Below, one piece after another: positions 1 to 13,100 of a stretch of 64,000 nt of DNA. Position numbers and translations under genes: made by a program. The notes under the pieces are model-generated. The model had not been told where the DNA came from. It worked only from the letters and a program-made list of their open reading frames with translations, and did no database searches. Each line of letters opens with the position of its first letter. Position 1 is the first letter of the stretch. Source of the DNA: Harmothoe impar (Eukaryota > Annelida > Polychaeta > Phyllodocida > Polynoidae); contig OX381705.1 of the NCBI GenBank assembly GCA_947462335.1, forward strand, positions 4,082,703-4,146,702. The letters run 5' to 3'.

Positions 1-200
1 AACTGGATTAAAAGTAAATGGGAATGCATAACTTTATATCAGCCATAGCATAATGGCCGCAGCTCCCTCGATTCTTGGCCGAATTTCAAAATTCGACCGT
101 TCACGCGATGCCAATGAAGTACTGAACCCACCTGTGATGTCCAATTCCACCCTAGCTCTTTAGTTAATGATTGGTGAGAGTCCGTAATCGCCGAACGTTA

Positions 201-220
201 AAAACGAGAGTCGTTTTTTT
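201..220 (+). other. Short hairpin followed by a T run, in each unit
   Basis: AAAACGA-GAG-TCGTTTTTTT forms a small stem ending in seven T residues, and it is conserved in all units. A run of four or more T can end RNA polymerase III transcripts. I could not define convincing A and B boxes upstream, so a transcript ending here is only a possibility. Other short palindromes in the unit lie near 79-97 and 320-333. Confidence 0.25.
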
Positions 221-902
221 CAATTAAAAATGTGTAGAAAAAAAAGTTCTCTATGGAATCTCGCGTTATTGACATCAAACTAAGCGCATTGTCAACAGCG
301 TTGTTGAGTGTAAATTTCAGAGAATAATTCTCAGTGGTTATCTCATGGCTGTTGATACAAGAAAAAATGTTTGTTAATTTTTCGCTGGACGACCATCAAG
401 AGTTTGGGCTTGAAGCACTAATTTTTTAAAATGCCTGAGTCGGGCGCTTACCCTGGCAGAATCCATTCGGACAAGGTTTAAAACGTTACCGAGCAGTGCG
501 CTTTTCAAAACGGAAAGAAAGCCTATGGGACTTACCATAGTGAAGGCAGAGGGTATCCCCGGCTCGGTCTTTCTCCCGCAGCTCCCTTCCCGCGCCGTCC
601 CGGCTGGAGTCGCTCGTCCGAGACGGCCTTGGGAGGTCCCCGAGGAACCGCGACCGGTCCGTTCGCCACCTGGTGGCCCGTAGGGCTCACAGTTTGCAAG
701 TTGCCGTTTGGGCGGCAAAAAACGAAAAAGGCGGCAAAACACCAACCGTGCCCATCGGCCCTACCACAGACGGTCAGCATAGGGGAATAATTCCTGTTTC
801 CGACGCACCCTTTCCCGAGGCCATTGGAACCCAGAATCTGCTGGGAGAGCATCCACTGCAAAATAGAGAATATTCACCCTATGACTCTATGTACTCTCTG
901 TA

Positions 903-1190
903 ACTACAGGGTTAAAGCAGCATGCTGCCCACACAGGGTTAAAGCATCATGCAGCCCTTACAGGGTTAAAGCAGAATGCTGCCCTTACAGGGTTAAAGCA
1001 GCATGTGACCCATACAGGGTTAAAGCAGTCTGCAGACTTCACAGGGTTAGACCACCATGCTGCCCTTACAGGGTCAATGCACCATGTGACCCATACAGGG
1101 TTAAAGCACTGTGCGGACCTCACGGCGTTAGACCACCATGCTGCCCTTACGGGGCACCATGCCACCCATACAGGGTTAAATCAGCTTGGT
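903..1190. repeat. 27-bp minisatellite inside the satellite unit
   Basis: About ten degenerate copies of a 27-bp motif of the type TTAAAGCAGAATGCTGCCC followed by TTACAGGG. The same block recurs in every unit. Units 5, 6, 7 and 9 lack one copy and unit 10 (11143-12419) has one extra, which accounts for all length variation between units. The motif closely resembles the end of the dispersed palindromic MITE family found elsewhere in the window. Confidence 0.9.
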
Positions 1191-4100
1191 CTTTTTCACT
1201 CATTCTTTATTCTCCCTTTGAGTTTGTATTAAACAAACACATAGCCACCAAACTGGATTAAAAGTAAATGGGAATGCATAACTTTATATCAGCCATAGCA
1301 TAATGGCCGCAGCTCCCTCGATTCTTGGCCGAATTTCAAAATTCGACCGTTCACGCGATGCCAATGAAGTACTGAACCCACCTGTGATGTCCAATTCCAC
1401 CCTAGCTCTTTAGTTAATGATTGGTGAGAGTCCGTAATCGCCGAACGTTAAAAACGAGAGTCGTTTTTTTCAATTAAAAATGTGTAGAAAAAAAAGTTCT
1501 CTATGGAATCTCGCGTTGTTGACATCAAACTAAGCGCATTGTCAACAGCGTTGTTGAGTGTAAATTTCAGAGAATAATTCTCAGTGGTTATCTCATGGCT
1601 GTTGATACAAGAAAAAATGTTTGTTAATTTTTCGCTGGACGACCATCAAGAGTTTGGGCTTGAAGCACTAATTTTTTAAAATGCCTGAGTCGGGCGCTTA
1701 CCCTGGCAGAATCCATTCGGACAAGGTTTAAAACGTTACCGAGCAGTGCGCTTTTCAAAACGGAAAGAAAGCCTATGGGACTTACCATAGTGAAGGCAGA
1801 GGGTATCCCCGGCTCGGTCTTTCTCCCGCAGCTCCCTTCCCGCGCCGTCCCGGCTGGAGTCGCTCGTCCGAGACGGCCTTGGGAGGTCCCCGAGGAACCG
1901 CGACCGGTCCGTTCGCCACCTGGTGGCCCGTAGGGCTCACAGTTTGCAAGTTGCCGTTTGGGCGGCAAAAAACGAAAAAGGCGGCAAAACACCAACCGTG
2001 CCCATCGGCCCTACCACAGACGGTCAGCATAGGGGAATAATTCCTGTTTCCGACGCACCCTTTCCCGAGGCCATTGGAACCCAGAATCTGCTGGGAGAGC
2101 ATCCACTGCAAAATAGAGAATATTCACCCTATGACTCTATGTACTCTCTGTAACTACAGGGTTAAAGCAGCATGCTGCCCACACAGGGTTAAAGCATCAT
2201 GCAGCCCTTACAGGGTTAAAGCAGAATGCTGCCCTTACAGGGTTAAAGCAGCATGTGACCCATACAGGGTTAAAGCAGTCTGCAGACTTCACAGGGTTAG
2301 ACCACCATGCTGCCCTTACAGGGTCAATGCACCATGTGACCCATACAGGGTTAAAGCACTGTGCGGACCTCACGGCGTTAGACCACCATGCTGCCCTTAC
2401 GGGGCACCATGCCACCCATACAGGGTTAAATCAGCTTGGTCTTTTTCACTCATTCTTTATTCTCCCTTTGAGTTTGTATTAAACAAACACATAGCCACCA
2501 AACTGGATTAAAAGTAAATGGGAATGCATAACTTTATATCAGCCATAGCATAATGGCCGCAGCTCCCTCGATTCTTGGCCGAATTTCAAAATTCGACCGT
2601 TCACGCGATGCCAATGAAGTACTGAACCCACCTGTGATGTCCAATTCCACCCTAGCTCTTTAGTTAATGATTGGTGAGAGTCCGTAATCGCCGAACGTTA
2701 AAAACGAGAGTCGTTTTTTTCAATTAAAAATGTGTAGAAAAAAAAGTTCTCTATGGAATCTCGCGTTGTTGACATCAAACTAAGCGCATTGTCAACAGCG
2801 TTGTTGAGTGTAAATTTCAGAGAATAATTCTCAGTGGTTATCTCATGGCTGTTGATACAAGAAAAAATGTTTGTTAATTTTTCGCTGGACGACCATCAAG
2901 AGTTTGGGCTTGAAGCACTAATTTTTTAAAATGCCTGAGTCGGGCGCTTACCCTGGCAGAATCCATTTGGACAAGGTTTAAAACGTTACCGAGCAGTGCG
3001 CTTTTCAAAACGGAAAGAAAGCCTATGGGACTTACCATAGTGAAGGCAGAGGGTATCCCCGGCTCGGTCTTTCTCCCGCAGCTCCCTTCCCGCGCCGTCC
3101 CGGCTGGAGTCGCTCGTCCGAGACGGCCTTGGGAGGTCCCCGAGGAACCGCGACCGGTCCGTTCGCCACCTGGTGGCCCGTAGGGCTCACAGTTCGCAAG
3201 TTGCCGTTTGGGCGGCAAAAAACGAAAAAGGCGGCAAAACACCAACCGTGCCCATCGGCCCTACCACAGACGGTCAGCATAGGGGAATAATTCCTGTTTC
3301 CGACGCAACCTTTCCCGAGGCCATTGGAACCCAGAATCTGCTGGGAGAGCATCCACTGCAAAATAGAGAATATTCACCCTATGACTCTATGTACTCTCTG
3401 TAACTACAGGGTTAAAGCAGCATGCTGCCCACACAGGGTTAAAGCATCATGCAGCCCTTACAGGGTTAAAGCAGAATGCTGCCCTTACAGGGTTAAAGCA
3501 GCATGTGACCCATACAGGGTTAAAGCAGTCTGCAGACTTCACAGGGTTAGACCACCATGCTGCCCTTACAGGGTCAATGCACCATGTGACCCATACAGGG
3601 TTAAAGCACTGTGCGGACCTCACGGCGTTAGACCACCATGCTGCCCTTACGGGGCACCATGCCACCCATACAGGGTTAAATCAGCTTGGTCTTTTTCACT
3701 CATTCTTTATTCTCCCTTTGAGTTTGTATTAAACAAACACATAGCCACCAAACTGGATTAAAAGTAAATGGGAATGCATAACTTTATATCAGCCATAGCA
3801 TAATGGCCGCAGCTCCCTCGATTCTTGGCCGAATTTCAAAATTCGACCGTTCACGCGATGCCAATGAAGTACTGAATCCACCTGTGATGTCCAATTCCAC
3901 CCTAGCTCTTTAGTTAATGATTGGTGAGAGTCCGTAATCGCCGAACGTTAAAAACGAGAGTCGTTTTTTTCAATTAAAAATGTGTAGAAAAAAAAGTTCT
4001 CTATGGAATCTCGCGTTGTTGACATCAAACTAAGCGCATTGTCAACAGCGTTGTTGAGTGTAAATTTCAGAGAATAATTCTCAGTGGTTATCTCATGGCT

Positions 4101-7100
4101 GTTGATACAAGAAAAAATGTTTGTTAATTTTTCGCTGGACGACCATCAAGAGTTTGGGCTTGAAGCACTAATTTTTTAAAATGCCTGAGTCGGGCGCTTA
4201 CCCTGGCAGAATCCATTCGGACAAGGTTTAAAACGTTACCGAGCAGTGCGCTTTTCAAAACGGAGAGAAAGCCTATGGGACTTACCATAGTGAAGGCAGA
4301 GGGTATCCCCGGCTCGGTCTTTCTCCCGCAGCTCCCTTCCCGCGCCGTCCCGGCTGGAGTCGCTCGTCCGAGACGGCCTTGGGAGGTCCCCGAGGAACCG
4401 CGACCGGTCCGTTTGCCACCTGGTGGCCCGTAGGGCTCACAGTTTGCAAGTTGCCGTTTGGGCGGCAAAAAACGAAAAAGGCGGCAAAACACCAACCGTG
4501 CCCATCGGCCCTACCACAGACGGTCAGCATAGGGGAATAATTCCTGTTTCCGACGCACCCTTTCCCGAGGCCATTGGAACCCAGAATCTGCTGGGAGAGC
4601 ATCCACTGCAAAATAGAGAATATTCACCCTATGACTCTATGTACTCTCTGTAACTACAGGGTTAAAGCAGCATGCTGCCCACACAGGGTTAAAGCATCAT
4701 GCAGCCCTTACAGGGTTAAAGCAGAATGCTGCCCTTACAGGGTTAAAGCAGCATGTGACCCATACAGGGTTAAAGCAGTCTGCAGACTTCACAGGGTTAG
4801 ACCACCATGCTGCCCTTACAGGGTCAATGCACCATGTGACCCATACAGGGTTAAAGCACTGTGCGGACCTCACGGCGTTAGACCACCATGCTGCCCTTAC
4901 GGGGCACCATGCCACCCATACAGGGTTAAATCAGCTTGGTCTTTTTCACTCATTCTTTATTCTCCCTTTGAGTTTGTATTAAACAAACACATAGCCACCA
5001 AACTGGATTAAAAGTAAATGGGAATGCATAACTTTATATCAGCCATAGCATAATGGCCGCAGCTCCCTCGATTCTTGGCCGAATTTCAAAATTCGACCGT
5101 TCACGCGATGCCAATGAAGTACTGAACCCACCTGTGATGTCCAATTCCACCCTAGCTCTTTAGTTAATGATTGGTGAGAGTCCGTAATCGCCGAACGTTA
5201 AAAACGAGAGTCGTTTTTTTCAATTAAAAATGTGTAGAAAAAAAAGTTCTCTATGGAATCTCGCGTTGTTGACATCAAACTAAGCGCATTGTCAACAGCG
5301 TTGTTGAGTGTAAATTTCAGAGAATAATTCTCAGTGGTTATCTCATGGCTGTTGATACAAGAAAAAATGTTTGTTAATTTTTCGCTGGACGACCATCAAG
5401 AGTTTGGGCTTGAAGCACTAATTTTTTAAAATGCCTGAGTCGGGCGCTTACCCTGGCAGAATCCATTCGGACAAGGTTTAAAACGTTACCGAGCAGTGCG
5501 CTTTTCAAAACGGAAAGAAAGCCTATGGGACTTACCATAGTGAAGGCAGAGGGTATCCCCGGCTCGGTCTTTCTCCCGCAGCTCCCTTCCCGCGCCGTCC
5601 CGGCTGGAGTCGCTCGTCCGAGACGGCCTTGGGAGGTCCCCGAGGAACCGTGACCGGTCCGTTCGCCACCTGGTGGCCCGTAGGGCTCACAGTTTGCAAG
5701 TTGCCGTTTGGGCGGCAAAAAACGAAAAAGGCGGCAAAACACCAACCGTGCCCATCGGCCCTACCACAGACGGTCAGCATAGGGGAATAATTCCTGTTTC
5801 CGACGCACCCTTTCCCGAGGCCATTGGAACCCAGAATCTGCTGGGAGAGCATCCACTGCAAAATAGAGAATATTCACCCTATGACTCTATGTACTCTCTG
5901 TAACTACAGGGTTAAAGCAGCATGCTGCCCACACAGGGTTAAAGCATCATGCAGCCCTTACAGGGTTAAAGCAGCATGTGACCCATACAGGGTTAAAGCA
6001 GTCTGCAGACTTCACCGGGTTAGACCACCATGCTGCCCTTACAGGGTCAATGCACCATGTGACCCATACAGGGTTAAAGCACTGTGCGGACCTCACGGCG
6101 TTAGACCACCATGCTGCCCTTACGGGGCACCATGCCACCCATACAGGGTTAAATCAGCTTGGTCTTTTTCACTCATTCTTTATTCTCCCTTTGAGTTTGT
6201 ATTAAACAAACACATAGCCACCAAACTGGATTAAAAGTAAATGGGAATGCATAACTTTATATCAGCCATAGCATAATGGCCGCAGCTCCCTCGATTCTTG
6301 GCCGAATTTCAAAATTCGACCGTTCACGCGATGCCAATGAAGTACTGAACCCACCTGTGATGTCCAATTCCACCCTAGCTCTTTAGTTAATGATTGGTGA
6401 GAGTCCGTAATCGCCGAACGTTAAAAACGAGAGTCGTTTTTTTCAATTAAAAATGTGTAGAAAAAAAAGTTCTCTATGGAATCTCGCGTTGTTGACATCA
6501 AACTAAGCGCATTGTCAACAGCGTTGTTGAGTGTAAATTTCAGAGAATAATTCTCAGTGGTTATCTCATGGCTGTTGATACAAGAAAAAATGTTTGTTAA
6601 TTTTTCGCTGGACGACCAGCAAGAGTTTGGGCTTGAAGCACTAATCTTTTAAAATGCCTGAGTCGGGCGCTTACCCTGGCAGAATCCATTTGGACAAGGT
6701 TTAAAACGTTACCGAGCAGTGCGCTTTTCAAAACGGAAAGAAAGCCTATGGGACTTACCATAGTGAAGGCAGAGGGTATCCCCGGCTCGGTCTTTCTCCC
6801 GCAGCTCCCTTCCCGCGCCGTCCCGGCTGGAGTCGCTCGTCCGAGACGGCCTTGGGAGGTCCCCGAGGAACCGCGACCGGTCCGTTCGCCACCTGGTGGC
6901 CCGTAGGGCTCACAGTTTGCAAGTTGCCGTTTGGGCGGCAAAAAACGAAAAAGGCGGCAAGACACCAACCGTGCCCATCGGCCCTACCACAGACGGTCAG
7001 CATAGGGGAATAATTCCTGTTTCCGACGCACCCTTTCCCGAGGCCATTGGAACCCAGAATCTGCTGGGAGAGCATCCACTGCAAAATAGAGAATATTCAC

Positions 7101-10100
7101 CCTATGACTCTATGTACTCTCTGTAACTACAGGGTTAAAGCAGCATGCTGCCCACACAGGGTTAAAGCATCATGCAGCCCTTACAGGGTTAAAGCAGCAT
7201 GTGACCCATACAGGGTTAAAGCAGTCTGCAGACTTCACCGGGTTAGACCACCATGCTGCCCTTACAGGGTCAATGCACCATGTGACCCATACAGGGTTAA
7301 AGCACTGTGCGGACCTCACGGCGTTAGACCACCATGCTGCCCTTACGGGGCACCATGCCACCCATACAGGGTTAAATCAGCTTGGTCTTTTTCACTCATT
7401 CTTTATTCTCCCTTTGAGTTTGTATTAAACAAACACATAGCCACCAAACTGGATTAAAAGTAAATGGGAATGCATAACTTTATATCAGCCATAGCATAAT
7501 GGCCGCAGCTCCCTCGATTCTTGGCCGAATTTCAAAATTCGACCGTTCACGCGATGCCAATGAAGTACTGAACGTACCTGTGATGTCCAATTCCACCCTA
7601 GCTCTTTAGTTAATGATTGGTGAGAGTCCGTAATCGCCGAACGTTAAAAACGAGAGTCGTTTTTTTCAATTAAAAATGTGTAGAAAAAAAAGTTCTCTAT
7701 GGAATCTCGCGTTGTTGACATCAAACTAAGCGCATTGTCAACAGCGTTGTTGAGTGTAAATTTCAGAGAATAATTCTCAGTGGTTATCTCATGGCTGTTG
7801 ATACAAGAAAAAATGTTTGTTAATTTTTCGCTGGACGACCATCAAGAGTTTGGGCTTGAAGCACTAATCTTTTAAAATGCCTGAGTCGGGCGCTTACCCT
7901 GGCAGAATCCATTTGGACAAGGTTTAAAACGTTACCGAGCAGTGCGCTTTTCAAAACGGAAAGAAAGCCTATGGGACTTACCATAGTGAAGGCAGAGGGT
8001 ATCCCCGGCTCGGTCTTTCTCCCGCAGCTCCCTTCCCGCGCCGTCCCGGCTGGAGTCGCTCGTCCGAGACGGCCTTGGGAGGTCCCCGAGGAACCGCGAC
8101 CGGTCCGTTCGCCACCTGGTGGCCCGTAGGGCTCACAGTTTGCAAGTTGCCGTTTGGGCGGCAAAAAACGAAAAAGGCGGCAAGACACCAACCGTGCCCA
8201 TCGGCCCTACCACAGACGGTCAGCATAGGGGAATAATTCCTGTTTCCGACGCACCCTTTCCCGAGGCCATTGGAACCCAGAATCTGCTGGGAGAGCATCC
8301 ACTGCAAAATAGAGAATATTCACCCTATGACTCTATGTACTCTCTGTAACTACAGGGTTAAAGCAGCATGCTGCCCACACAGGGTTAAAGCATCATGCAG
8401 CCCTTACAGGGTTAAAGCAGCATGTGACCCATACAGGGTTAAAGCAGTCTGCAGACTTCACCGGGTTAGACCACCATGCTGCCCTTACAGGGTCAATGCA
8501 CCATGTGACCCATACAGGGTTAAAGCACTGTGCGGACCTCACGGCGTTAGACCACCATGCTGCCCTTACGGGGCACCATGCCACCCATACAGGGTTAAAT
8601 CAGCTTGGTCTTTTTCACTCATTCTTTATTCTCCCTTTGAGTTTGTATTAAACAAACACATAGCCACCAAACTGGATTAAAAGTAAATGGGAATGCATAA
8701 CTTTATATCAGCCATAGCATAATGGCCGCAGCTCCCTCGATTCTTGGCCGAATTTCAAAATTCGACCGTTCACGCGATGCCAATGAAGTACTGAACGTAC
8801 CTGTGATGTCCAATTCCACCCTAGCTCTTTAGTTAATGATTGGTGAGAGTCCGTAATCGCCGAACGTTAAAAACGAGAGTCGTTTTTTTCAATTAAAAAT
8901 GTGTAGAAAAAAAAGTTCTCTATGGAATCTCGCGTTGTTGACATCAAACTAAGCGCATTGTCAACAGCGTTGTTGAGTGTAAATTTCAGAGAATAATTCT
9001 CAGTGGTTATCTCATGGCTGTTGATACAAGAAAAAATGTTTGTTAATTTTTCGCTGGACGACCATCAAGAGTTTGGGCTTGAAGCACTAATCTTTTAAAA
9101 TGCCTGAGTCGGGCGCTTACCCTGGCAGAATCCATTTGGACAAGGTTTAAAACGTTACCGAGCAGTGCGCTTTTCAAAACGGAAAGAAAGCCTATGGGAC
9201 TTACCATAGTGAAGGCAGAGGGTATCCCCGGCTCGGTCTTTCTCCCGCAGCTCCCTTCCCGCGCCGTCCCGGCTGGAGTCGCTCGTCCGAGACGGCCTTG
9301 GGAGGTCCCCGAGGAACCTTGACCGGTCCGTTCGCCACCTGGTGGCCCGTAGGGCTCACAGTTTGCAAGTTGCCGTTTGGGCGGCAAAAAACGAAAAAGG
9401 CGGCAAAACACCAACCGTGCCCATCGGCCCTACCACAGACGGTCAGCATAGGGGAATAATTCCTGTTTCCGACGCACCCTTTCCCGAGGCCATTGGAACC
9501 CAGAATCTGCTGGGAGAGCATCCACTGCAAAATAGAGAATATTCACCCTATGACTCTATGTACTCTCTGTAACTACAGGGTTAAAGCAGCATGCTGCCCA
9601 CACAGGGTTAAAGCATCATGCAGCCCTTACAGGGTTAAAGCAGAATGCTGCCCTTACAGGGTTAAAGCAGCATGTGACCCATACAGGGTTAAAGCAGTCT
9701 GCAGACTTCACAGGGTTAGACCACCATGCTGCCCTTACAGGGTCAATGCACCATGTGACCCATACAGGGTTAAAGCACTGTGCGGACCTCACGGCGTTAG
9801 ACCACCATGCTGCCCTTACGGGGCACCATGCCACCCATACAGGGTTAAATCAGCTTGGTCTTTTTCACTCATTCTTTATTCTCCCTTTGAGTTTGTATTA
9901 AACAAACACATAGCCACCAAACTGGATTAAAAGTAAATGGGAATGCATAACTTTATATCAGCCATAGCATAATGGCCGCAGCTCCCTCGATTCTTGGCCG
10001 AATTTCAAAATTCGACCGTTCACGCGATGCCAATGAAGTACTGAACCCACCTGTGATGTCCAATTCCACCCTAGCTCTTTAGTTAATGATTGGTGAGAGT

Positions 10101-13100
10101 CCGTAATCGCCGAACGTTAAAAACGAGAGTCGTTTTTTTCAATTAAAAATGTGTAGAAAAAAAAGTTCTCTATGGAATCTCGCGTTATTGACATCAAACT
10201 AAGCGCATTGTCAACAGCGTTGTTGAGTGTAAATTTCAGAGAATAATTCTCAGTGGTTATCTCATGGCTGTTGATACAAGAAAAAATGTTTGTTAATTTT
10301 TCGCTGGACGACCAGCAAGAGTTTGGGCTTGAAGCACTAATCTTTTAAAATGCCTGAGTCGGGCGCTTACCCTGGCAGAATCCATTTGGACAATGTTTAA
10401 AACGTTACCGAGCAGTGCGCTTTTCAAAACGGAGAGAAAGCCTATGGGACTTACCATAGTGAAGGCAGAGGGTATCCCCGGCTCGGTCTTTCTCCCGCAG
10501 CTCCCTTCCCGCGCCGTCCTGGCTGGAGGCGCTCGTCCGAGACGGCCTTGGGAGGTCCCCGAGGAACCTTGACCGGTCCGTTCGCCACCTGGTGGCCCGT
10601 AGGGCTCACAGTTTGCAAGTTGCCGTTTGGGCGGCAAAAAACGAAAAAGGCGGCAAAACACCAACCGTGCCCATCGGCCCTACCACAGACGGTCAGCATA
10701 GGGGAATAATTCCTGTTTCCGACGCACCCTTTCCCGAGGCCATTGGAACCCAGAATCTGCTGGGAGAGCATCCACTGCAAAATAGAGAATATTCACCCTA
10801 TGACTCTATGTACTCTCTGTAACTACAGGGTTAAAGCAGCATGCTGCCCACACAGGGTTAAAGCATCATGCAGCCCTTACAGGGTTAAAGCAGCATGTGA
10901 CCCATACAGGGTTAAAGCAGTCTGCAGACTTCACCGGGTTAGACCACCATGCTGCCCTTACAGGGTCAATGCACCATGTGACCCATACAGGGTTAAAGCA
11001 CTGTGCGGACCTCACGGCGTTAGACCACCATGCTGCCCTTACGGGGCACCATGCCACCCATACAGGGTTAAATCAGCTTGGTCTTTTTCACTCATTCTTT
11101 ATTCTCCCTTTGAGTTTGTATTAAACAAACACATAGCCACCAAACTGGATTAAAAGTAAATGGGAATGCATAACTTTATATCAGCCATAGCATAATGGCC
11201 GCAGCTCCCTCGATTCTTGGCCGAATTTCAAAATTCGACCGTTCACGCGATGCCAATGAAGTACTGAACCCACCTGTGATGTCCAATTCCACCCTAGCTC
11301 TTTAGTTAATGATTGGTGAGAGTCCGTAATCGCCGAACGTTAAAAACGAGAGTCGTTTTTTTCAATTAAAAATGTGTAGAAAAAAAAGTTCTCTATGGAA
11401 TCTCGCGTTGTTGACATCAAACTAAGCGCATTGTCAACAGCGTTGTTGAGTGTAAATTTCAGAGAATAATTCTCAGTGGTTATCTCATGGCTGTTGATAC
11501 AAGAAAAAATGTTTGTTAATTTTTCGCTGGACGACCAGCAAGAGTTTGGGCTTGAAGCACTAATCTTTTAAAATGCCTGAGTCGGGCGCTTACCCTGGCA
11601 GAATCCATTTGGACAAGGTTTAAAACGTTACCGAGCAGTGCGCTTTTCAAAACGGAAAGAAAGCCTATGGGACTTACCATAGTGAAGGCAGAGGGTATCC
11701 CCGGCTCGGTCTTTCTCCCGCAGCTCCCTTCCCGCGCCGTCCCGGCTGGAGTCGCTCGTCCGAGACGGCCTTGGGAGGTCCCCGAGGAACCGCGACCGGT
11801 CCGTTCGCCACCTGGTGGCCCGTAGGGCTCACAGTTTGCAAGTTGCCGTTTGGGCGGCAAAAAACGAAAAAGGCGGCAAGACACCAACCGTGCCCATCGG
11901 CCCTACCACAGACGGTCAGCATAGGGGAATAATTCCTGTTTCCGACGCACCCTTTCCCGAGGCCATTGGAACCCAGAATCTGCTGGGAGAGCATCCACTG
12001 CAAAATAGAGAATATTCACCCTATGACTCTATGTACTCTCTGTAACTACAGGGTTAAAGCAGCATGCTGCCCACACAGGATTAAAGCATCATGCAGCCCT
12101 TACAGGGTTAAAGCATCATGCAGCCCTTACAGGGTTAAAGCAGAATGCTGCCCTTACAGGGTTAAAGCAGCATGTGACCCATACAGGGTTAAAGCAGTCT
12201 GCAGACTTCACAGGGTTAGACCACCATGCTGCCCTTACAGGGTCAATGCACCATGTGACCCATACAGGGTTAAAGCACTGTGCGGACCTCACGGCGTTAG
12301 ACCACCATGCTGCCCTTACGGGGCACCATGCCACCCATACAGGGTTAAATCAGCTTGGTCTTTTTCACTCATTCTTTATTCTCCCTTTGAGTTTGTATTA
12401 AACAAACACATAGCCACCAAACTGGATTAAAAGTAAATGGGAATGCATAACTTTATATCAGCCATAGCATAATGGCCGCAGCTCCCTCGATTCTTGGCCG
12501 AATTTCAAAATTCGACCGTTCACGCGATGCCAATGAAGTACTGAACCCACCTGTGATGTCCAATTCCACCCTAGCTCTTTAGTTAATGATTGGTGAGAGT
12601 CCGTAATCGCCGAACGTTAAAAACGAGAGTCGTTTTTTTCAATTAAAAATGTGTAGAAAAAAAAGTTCTCTATGGAATCTCGCGTTATTGACATCAAACT
12701 AAGCGCATTGTCAACAGCGTTGTTGAGTGTAAATTTCAGAGAATAATTCTCAGTGGTTATCTCATGGCTGTTGATACAAGAAAAAATGTTTGTTAATTTT
12801 TCGCTGGACGACCAGCAAGAGTTTGGGCTTGAAGCACTAATCTTTTAAAATGCCTGAGTCGGGCGCTTACCCTGGCAGAATCCATTTGGACAATGTTTAA
12901 AACGTTACCGAGCAGTGCGCTTTTCAAAACGGAGAGAAAGCCTATGGGACTTACCATAGTGAAGGCAGAGGGTATCCCCGGCTCGGTCTTTCTCCCGCAG
13001 CTCCCTTCCCGCGCCGTCCTGGCTGGAGGCGCTCGTCCGAGACGGCCTTGGGAGGTCCCCGAGGAACCTTGACCGGTCCGTTCGCCACCTGGTGGCCCGT

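Noticed and set aside
430..470. Possible U1 snRNA start (GCGCTTACCCTGGCAG)
   Set aside because: Only about a dozen bases resemble U1; the following stem-loops and Sm site are absent.
374..861. Minus-strand open frames of 123 and 109 codons in each satellite unit
   Set aside because: They overlap in different frames in the GC-rich part, carry amino-acid changes between copies with no sign of constraint, and resemble no known protein.
824..1261. 145-codon Cys-rich open frame repeated in every satellite unit
   Set aside because: It starts at TTG, consists mainly of the 27-bp minisatellite read as nine-residue repeats, and stays open only because the period is a multiple of three.
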